From a virus, in IMG/VR virus record IMGVR_UViG_3300048091_000228, positions 1 to 23,984 of that record: a DNA stretch of 23,984 nucleotides; one strand, given 5' to 3'. Shown piece after piece: positions 20,206 to 23,984 of this stretch. The first letter of the stretch is position 1. Each line of letters starts with the position of its first letter. The notes below the pieces were generated by a model. It did no database searches. It saw nothing but the letters and a program-made list of their open reading frames with translations, and had not been told where the DNA came from. A program made the translations under genes and the position numbers.

Positions 20206-20387
20206 GCGAAAAATCAACCATCTGCGCCGCCAAGTCAGGCGACCACGAGTGCAGATCGCAAAGGGTGCGGGGCACGCTGTTTTGCAGCCAGCATCAGCGC
20301 TCAGATTATCGCCGTCGCATGGGCTCACGCCCGCTCACCAACGAACAACTCGCCTACATGATGCAGCGCGATGGAGAGCAGCAATGA
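20202..20387 (+). CDS. Small basic Cys/His protein, unknown function
   Basis: A 61-aa protein from ATG 20202. It has three Cys and two His (ICAAKSGDHECRSQR, then LFCSQHQRSDYRRR) spaced for one zinc site, followed by RPLTNEQLAYMMQRDGEQQ. Both ends overlap neighbours by ATGA. Family not recognised. Confidence 0.68.
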   Translation: MSEKSTICAAKSGDHECRSQRVRGTLFCSQHQRSDYRRRMGSRPLTNEQLAYMMQRDGEQQ

Positions 20388-20731
20388 CCGACCATTCAAA
20401 ACTCAAACAACTGGCCGAGGCTGCAACGCAGGGCGGCTGGCAGGTAATCGAAACCGAACTTCCGTGTCGCCTCGGGCAACCGCACGTTGAGCGGCGGATT
20501 TTCACCACCAAGGATCACCCGCAGCTCAAGGCGCCATACCCAGTAGTCAATGGTTCCGTGGCCCTCGGCACTGACGAAGCTCCAGTTCACCACATGGTGA
20601 GCATGACGGCCGAAGACGCGGCATTCATTGCGGCGGCCAACCCCGAAGCAGTCCTGGCACTGATCGCAGAGAACGAAGCGCTGCGCCAAGACCGCGACGA
20701 CCTCCTAGAAGCAGGAGCACACCTACTATGA
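20384..20731 (+). CDS. Ea22-like phage early protein
   Basis: A 115-aa protein. The C-terminal MTAEDAAFIAAANPEAVLAL followed by IAENEALRQDRDDLLE is the signature of ead/Ea22-like phage proteins: an 'AxFIAAANPxAVLxLI' block leading into a coiled coil. The N-terminal half (KLKQLAEAATQGGWQV, then a beta-rich region) also fits. These proteins are abundant in lambdoid early operons; their role is not established. Coupled at both ends by 4-bp overlaps. Confidence 0.82.
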   Translation: MTDHSKLKQLAEAATQGGWQVIETELPCRLGQPHVERRIFTTKDHPQLKAPYPVVNGSVALGTDEAPVHHMVSMTAEDAAFIAAANPEAVLALIAENEALRQDRDDLLEAGAHLL

Positions 20732-20784
20732 TCTTCGCCCCGCTCTACATGGCCTACCTCATCTATCGAGGCCCTTGGCGATGA
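20728..20784 (+). CDS. Micro-ORF: 18-aa peptide
   Basis: MIFAPLYMAYLIYRGPWR: a short hydrophobic, Tyr-rich peptide with a basic end. Its start and stop overlap both neighbours as ATGA. It might only serve to couple translation of the following gene. Confidence 0.4.
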   Translation: MIFAPLYMAYLIYRGPWR

Positions 20785-21410
20785 ATAAGTTGGTTTGTGG
20801 GTGGGGCATCAACGATGCCGATTACGACATCCAGATGAACAAGCCGTACTTTGCTAATGGGGTCAAAAAATACATTACAGAGTTCGACTGTCCTTATTAC
20901 CGGCGCTGGTCGCATATGCTCATGCGGTGTCACAACGGCAAGTTCAAATCCAGAAATCCAACCTACGCGAAAACAACCGTTTGTGATGAGTGGAAGAGCT
21001 TCTCGAAGTTCAGGTCGTGGATGGAAACCATGCCGTGGCAGGGTAACGAGCTGGACAAGGACATCCTCGGCGACGGCACTTATTACTCCCCACAGACATG
21101 CTGCTTTGTCCCAAAAAGCGTGAACGTGTTCTGGACGAAATGCGGGGCGAAAAATTCCGGACTTGTAGGCGTGAGCTTTCACAAAGCCTCTGGAAAATAT
21201 CGAGCGCAATGCAACGTCGGCAACCAACGCAAGGCACTGGGTTACTTCAGGTCAGAGTTTGAGGCTCATGCGGCTTGGGTTAATGCAAAAGCCCAATCGT
21301 TGGCCATATTGCTGGCGTCGGTAGAGCTTGAGGAGCGGATCGTCCAAGGAATGCATCGCAAGCTGCGAGTCTTTGAAGACCGATTATCCGCAAAGGTTGC
21401 TTGCTCATGA
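20781..21410 (+). CDS. Phage homing-endonuclease-like protein with AP2 domain
   Basis: A 209-aa protein. YYRRWSHMLMRCHNGKFKSR (39-58), TVCDEWKSFSKFRSWMETMP (66-85), LDKDILGDGTYYSPQTCCFV (91-110) match the layout of phage HNH-like proteins (aromatic-W-x-M--RC, CDEW--F--F, LDK/LDR-D, Y-P--C). Then GLVGVSFHKASGKYRAQCNV (127-146) with LGYF begins an AP2-type DNA-binding domain. It is the second HNH/AP2-type protein in the operon. The classical second His/Asn residues of HNH are not obvious, so nuclease activity is uncertain. Start ATG 20781 overlaps the 18-aa ORF. Confidence 0.78.
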   Translation: MNKLVCGWGINDADYDIQMNKPYFANGVKKYITEFDCPYYRRWSHMLMRCHNGKFKSRNPTYAKTTVCDEWKSFSKFRSWMETMPWQGNELDKDILGDGTYYSPQTCCFVPKSVNVFWTKCGAKNSGLVGVSFHKASGKYRAQCNVGNQRKALGYFRSEFEAHAAWVNAKAQSLAILLASVELEERIVQGMHRKLRVFEDRLSAKVACS

Positions 21411-21718
21411 ACCGCCTGGTCAGCGTCCGCACCGAAGAACTGACCGGCCCGGCGCTGGACTGGGCAATCAACGCGATCGAGGGTGACCAGCAGCCCGGCA
21501 CCGGTCAGCTGCAACTGTTCGCCCTGCCCGACGCCGAGCAACTGATCAAGAAGTACGGCGTTTGGGTCGATATTGGCCACCGGCACCCATGGCTGGCCGA
21601 CATGACGAACGACCCGTTCAACCGCCAGACCGGCGAAACCCGAACCATCGCAGTGTTCCGCGCGGTGGTTTATGCCGAGCGCGGCTCCACGGTGCAAGTC
21701 CCTGCCGAACTGAATTAG
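21407..21718 (+). CDS. DUF2591-type (NinX-like) phage protein
   Basis: A 103-aa protein. Start VRTEELTGPALDWAINAIEG (residues 7-26) is the diagnostic opening of the DUF2591/NinX family, followed by PDAEQLIKKYGVWVDIGH and PWLADM. The family is common in phage early and nin regions, without known function. An internal QLQLF (34-38) resembles the sliding-clamp binding consensus. ATGA overlap with the gene before it. Confidence 0.82.
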   Translation: MNRLVSVRTEELTGPALDWAINAIEGDQQPGTGQLQLFALPDAEQLIKKYGVWVDIGHRHPWLADMTNDPFNRQTGETRTIAVFRAVVYAERGSTVQVPAELN

Positions 21719-21743
21719 CAATAACCCCTCCCCCAACTCAACA

Positions 21744-21764
21744 GCCTGCCGGTTTACGGCGGGC
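21744..21764 (+). promoter_or_regulatory. Hairpin before a ribosome site
   Basis: GCCTGCCG-GTTTA-CGGCGGGC, an 8-bp stem with one G-T pair, immediately followed by GAGG and ATG 21776. Confidence 0.5.
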
Positions 21765-21775
21765 GAGGTGCACGC

Positions 21776-21979
21776 ATGTTTATTTGCGCAGGAACCAAGA
21801 TCGGGCGGTGCAAGTCGCTCGGCGATCAGGTGCGAGTTCTGGCGCTTCGCCTCGGTGGCGGATGGAGCCAGGCGCGCGAGGATCTGGCGAAAGAAGCAGA
21901 GCAATGGTTTGGCCGAGAGCCGGTCACCACAAAACAGGAATGGCGCTCCGTCCGCGCCGAAGTCTTCCGCACCGAATAA
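21776..21979 (+). CDS. Small basic phage protein, unknown function
   Basis: A 67-aa protein starting MFICAGTKIGRCKSLGDQVR, then a helical region with several Trp (GGGWSQAREDLAKEAEQWFG and TTKQEWRSVRAEVF). GAGG lies 8 bp upstream of ATG 21776, right after a hairpin. It is not overlapped by neighbours. No family recognised. Confidence 0.65.
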   Translation: MFICAGTKIGRCKSLGDQVRVLALRLGGGWSQAREDLAKEAEQWFGREPVTTKQEWRSVRAEVFRTE

Positions 21980-21988
21980 CCACCTTCT

Positions 21989-22003
21989 GCCGCCACGCGC
22001 GGC
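21989..22003 (+). promoter_or_regulatory. Hairpin before the excisionase-position gene
   Basis: GCCGC-CACGC-GCGGC, followed after two bases by GGAG and ATG 22019. Confidence 0.5.
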
Positions 22004-22018
22004 ATGGAGCAATACCTC

Positions 22019-22435
22019 ATGACAAATCGTAGCGCGGCTCAGGTCGCGCCAATCCTCCCGCGCTTCATTCGCGCCGGCGAGGCATACGGCTATCTCGGCA
22101 TGTGCCGGGAGGAATTCAACAAAACAGTCCGCCCCAACGTCCGGGAATTCCCGATCGGGAAACAAGGCGTCGGCTTCGACCGAATCGAGCTTGATGAGTG
22201 GGCTGATCGTTATATCGAGACCATGGCAATTGAAAAGGCCGCGAATCAGGACAACAATCGCCCTCGCAGCGAGCGCCAGGGCAAGAAGAAAGGAGCAACG
22301 CCGTGGCCCAAAAAGCAATCACCGGCCTCCAGCAAATGCCGAACGGCATCTGGAAGATCGACAAAAAGTACAGAGGAGAACGAATTCAAGAGAGTACTGG
22401 CACTTGTAACCGCGCCGAAGCAGAGCAGTACCTGA
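22019..22435 (+). CDS. Small DNA-binding protein in excisionase position
   Basis: A 138-aa frame. Residues about 10-62 (LPRFIRAGEAYGYLGMCREE, FNKTVRPNVREFPIGKQGVG, FDRIELDEWADRYIE) have the AlpA/excisionase-like winged-helix plan: a short helix-turn-helix, a basic strand and an 'F-x-ELDEWAD' helix. The neighbour is the integrase, so control of excision is likely. The last about 45 codons overlap the integrase gene by 133 bp in another frame and look like a Lys/Ser-rich shadow of it. GGAG lies 9 bp before ATG 22019. Confidence 0.72.
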   Translation: MTNRSAAQVAPILPRFIRAGEAYGYLGMCREEFNKTVRPNVREFPIGKQGVGFDRIELDEWADRYIETMAIEKAANQDNNRPRSERQGKKKGATPWPKKQSPASSKCRTASGRSTKSTEENEFKRVLALVTAPKQSST

Positions 22436-23487
22436 TTCACAAGCTGGAGCAGTTGCGCCAGCAAAAGGTGTACGGCGTCCGGAGGGTCAGGACGTGGCGG
22501 GAGGCGGCAACTCGCTTCCTGCTGGAAGTGAAGGATCAGGCTTCAATTCACATCTCGGCCACCTATATGGAGCAGCTCGATCCGTTTATTGGCGACATGC
22601 CGCTGACCCACATCGATGACGATGCCCTCGCGCCATACATCCAGTCGAAGCTGAATCCAGCGGTAGGGAAGCCAGTCACAAACCGGACAGTGAATATCGC
22701 GCTTCAGCGGGTCATCCGCGTGCTGAATCTCTGTGCACGCAAATGGCGAGACGAGGAGCGACGGCCGCTGCTGGACGTGGTGCCGATGATTTCCCTGCTG
22801 GACGAGAAAACGAACAGCCGAAAGCCCTACCCGCTTTCATGGGAAGAACAGTCGATCCTGTTCGCCGAACTCCCGGCGCACCTTCAGACCATGGCGATGT
22901 TCAAGGTCAATACGGGTTGCCGGGAACAGGAAGTTTGCAAGCTTCAGTGGAATTGGGAGATTGCGGTACCGGAGCTGGGAACGAGCGTGTTCCTGATACC
23001 TGCGGGATTTGGGGGAAGAAGCGCCAGGTCTGGCGTGAAGAACCGAGACGAGCGTCTGGTCGTGATGAATGACGTTGCCAAGTCAGTGATCGAGAAGCAG
23101 CGCGGCAAGCATCCGCTCTACGTCTTCCCGTTTGGCAAGCCAGATGGTGATGGGAATGAAACGACGGTTCACCGCATGAATGACTCGGCCTGGAAGAAGG
23201 CGCGGATCCGAGCGGCGAAGAAGTGGCAGGAGAAATTCTTGCGGCCGGCACATGACGGCTTTGCCAGAATCCGAATTCACGACTTGAAGCACACCTTTGG
23301 GAGAAGGCTGCGTGCTGCTGGCGTGACTGAGGAGGATCGCAAAGCGCTGCTCGGCCACAAGAACGGGAGCATCACCAGCCACTACTCGGCAGCGGAGTTG
23401 GATCAGCTCATTGCGGCGGCAAATAAGGTATCAGCAACCGACTCGCGCGCACCAGCGCTGACGATTCTGAAAAGGAGGGAAGCATGA
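22303..23487 (+). CDS. int: Tyrosine-recombinase integrase
   Basis: A 394-aa phage integrase that recombines attP with the host tRNA gene. It has an N-terminal AP2/arm-binding-like region (PNGIWKIDKKYRGERIQEST, about 13-32), a core-binding domain (about 60-150) and a catalytic domain (about 175-365). Catalytic residues: Arg207 in TGCREQE, Lys246 in GVKNRDE, His326 in HDLKHTFG, His352 in LLGHK, nucleophile Tyr361 in SHYSAAE. The second Arg of the family is replaced by Lys329 (HDLK), which I believe is usual for this subfamily. The start is GTG 22303 with AGGAG 7 bp upstream. It ends 82 bp from the tRNA-Pro, the predicted attachment site. Confidence 0.95.
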   Translation: MAQKAITGLQQMPNGIWKIDKKYRGERIQESTGTCNRAEAEQYLIHKLEQLRQQKVYGVRRVRTWREAATRFLLEVKDQASIHISATYMEQLDPFIGDMPLTHIDDDALAPYIQSKLNPAVGKPVTNRTVNIALQRVIRVLNLCARKWRDEERRPLLDVVPMISLLDEKTNSRKPYPLSWEEQSILFAELPAHLQTMAMFKVNTGCREQEVCKLQWNWEIAVPELGTSVFLIPAGFGGRSARSGVKNRDERLVVMNDVAKSVIEKQRGKHPLYVFPFGKPDGDGNETTVHRMNDSAWKKARIRAAKKWQEKFLRPAHDGFARIRIHDLKHTFGRRLRAAGVTEEDRKALLGHKNGSITSHYSAAELDQLIAAANKVSATDSRAPALTILKRREA

Positions 23488-23535
23488 TCGAAAATGCCAA
23501 GGTCACTCGGAAAGTCACTATGGCAGAAACAACAA

Positions 23536-23553
23536 AGCCGCTCGAAAGCGGCT
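23536..23553 (-). terminator. Probable terminator of the tRNA-Pro transcript
   Basis: AGCCGCT/AGCGGCT with a tetraloop (23536-23553). On the minus strand it is followed by TTGTTGTTT, so it can end the tRNA transcript 17 bp past the mature end. Confidence 0.65.
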
Positions 23554-23569
23554 AAGTCGTTGAATTATA

Positions 23570-23600
23570 TGGTCGGGACGGAGTGATTCGAACACTCGAC
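23570..23600. other. Likely phage attachment site (att) at the tRNA 3' end
   Basis: The integrase faces the tRNA 3' end, the usual target of tyrosine integrases; the core would be the T-arm to CCA part that the phage copy must restore. The matching copy at the other end of the prophage is outside the window, so limits are inferred. Confidence 0.45.
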
Positions 23601-23646
23601 CCCTAGCACCCCATGCTAGTGCGCTACCGGACTGCGCTACGCCCCG
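23570..23646 (-). tRNA. tRNA-Pro(GGG)
   Basis: A 77-nt cloverleaf read on the minus strand, starting CGGGGCGTAGCGCAGTCCGG. Anticodon arm CTAGC-ATGGGGT-GCTAG gives anticodon GGG (proline, codons CCC/CCU); T-arm GTTCGAATC; encoded CCA end at 23572-23570. It is intact, so integration restored it. It is the host gene next to which the prophage lies. Confidence 0.95.
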
Positions 23647-23700
23647 ACTGGTCTTGCAACTCGCTCTCCACCTCGAAGAACGCTCAAGAATATAGCGCAA

Positions 23701-23729
23701 GCGTTTGAAAACTGGAAGTATTCAAACGC
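23701..23729 (-). terminator. Inverted repeat between merR and tRNA-Pro
   Basis: GCGTTTGAA/TTCAAACGC, a 9-bp stem (23701-23709 with 23721-23729) just past the merR stop. On the minus strand no strong T run follows, so it may be a weak or Rho-aided terminator. Confidence 0.45.
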
Positions 23730-23735
23730 TGCTTT

Positions 23736-23984
23736 TTATTTCTTGAGCACCACCAGTACATCTTCCAATTCGGCAATCATCTGCCGAATCATCTGCTTGT
23801 ATTGGGTCGTGTCGTCTTTGGCTTCATCGCCGGACAAACGCAGGCGTGCGCCGCCGATGGTGAAACCTTGATCGTAAAGGAGTGCGCGGATCTGCCGGAT
23901 CATCAGCACGTCCTGGCGCTGATAATACCGGCGGTTTCCGCGGCGTTTGACGGGGTTGAGTTGAGGAAACTCCTGCTCCCAGTA
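23736..23984 (-). CDS. MerR-family transcriptional regulator, C-terminal part (host gene)
   Basis: The last 82 codons are in the window; the start is off the right edge. YWEQEFPQLNPVKRRGNRRY is the wing and second helix of a MerR DNA-binding domain, followed by YQRQDVLMIRQIRALLYDQG, FTIGGARLRL and a C-terminal coiled coil (KQMIRQMIAELEDVLVVLKK). No effector-binding Cys is seen, so it is a short MerR of unknown signal. In pseudomonads a MerR-like gene downstream of ihfA lies beside tRNA-Pro, a known integration spot; this matches. It marks the chromosomal side of the prophage. Confidence 0.9.
   Translation of the reverse strand, partial: YWEQEFPQLNPVKRRGNRRYYQRQDVLMIRQIRALLYDQGFTIGGARLRLSGDEAKDDTTQYKQMIRQMIAELEDVLVVLKK

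Noticed and set aside
21266-22318. Long minus-strand frame across four plus-strand genes
   Set aside because: It spans gene boundaries of the coupled operon and lacks any start signal or recognisable domain.
1-23984. CRISPR array, retron or toxin-antitoxin pair
   Set aside because: I saw no regularly spaced direct repeats with unique spacers, no reverse transcriptase motif, and no recognisable toxin-antitoxin gene pair.

Overview
The window looks like most of a lambdoid temperate prophage in a Pseudomonas chromosome, probably of the P. fluorescens group. The right edge shows the host flank: a MerR-family regulator (partial) beside a tRNA-Pro(GGG), with a tyrosine integrase running into the 3' end of that tRNA. 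DNA is GC-rich and codon use is pseudomonad-like, except in several clearly more AT-rich islands. The genus call rests on recognition of gene families and of this tRNA-Pro/MerR neighbourhood, not on a search.

Read from right to left, the gene order is that of lambda. It runs: integrase and a small DNA-binding (excisionase-position) gene (22.0-23.5 kb); a long early operon of small, mostly ATGA-overlapping genes, including a Rad52/Sak-like annealing protein candidate, a Gp157-family protein, two HNH/AP2 proteins and a solitary adenine methyltransferase (10.3-21.9 kb); a pL-like promoter with two repressor operators and a boxA leader (10.3-10.4 kb); an accessory segment in the position of lambda rexAB (6.4-10.2 kb); the CI-type S24 repressor (5.6-6.4 kb); three more operators; then, on the minus strand, Cro, a CII/CP76 regulator, a BRO-N protein, an O-like initiator with an iteron origin inside its gene, a helicase-loader-like protein, NinB, NinG and a terminal gene in the Q position (0.27-5.5 kb). 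This leftward operon ends at an intrinsic terminator. Beyond it, the left edge holds the start of an IS3-family orfA. Structural and lysis genes are not in the window.

The most striking gene is at 6484-9138. It is a large AT-rich protein directly downstream of cI, where lambda carries its exclusion genes. It joins an intact PD-(D/E)xK nuclease signature, a P-loop NTPase core and a C-terminal S1-like RNA-binding domain. Next to it, on the opposite strand, lie a near-consensus sigma70 promoter and a shared intrinsic terminator that together define a candidate small RNA of about 190 nt. This pair is the best candidate here for an undescribed prophage-encoded defence or exclusion system; its function is inferred from position and domains only.

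Other AT-rich or reversed islands are morons inside the rightward operon: a three-repeat 71-aa protein, a one-TM protein flanked by matching hairpin repeats, and a four-TM protein whose insertion coincides with truncation of a C5-cytosine methyltransferase. Non-coding structure is unusually rich. It includes five 16-bp palindromic iterons, a tRNA-like element closed by a perfect 20-bp stem, and a recurring hairpin-plus-Shine-Dalgarno module at gene starts on both strands.
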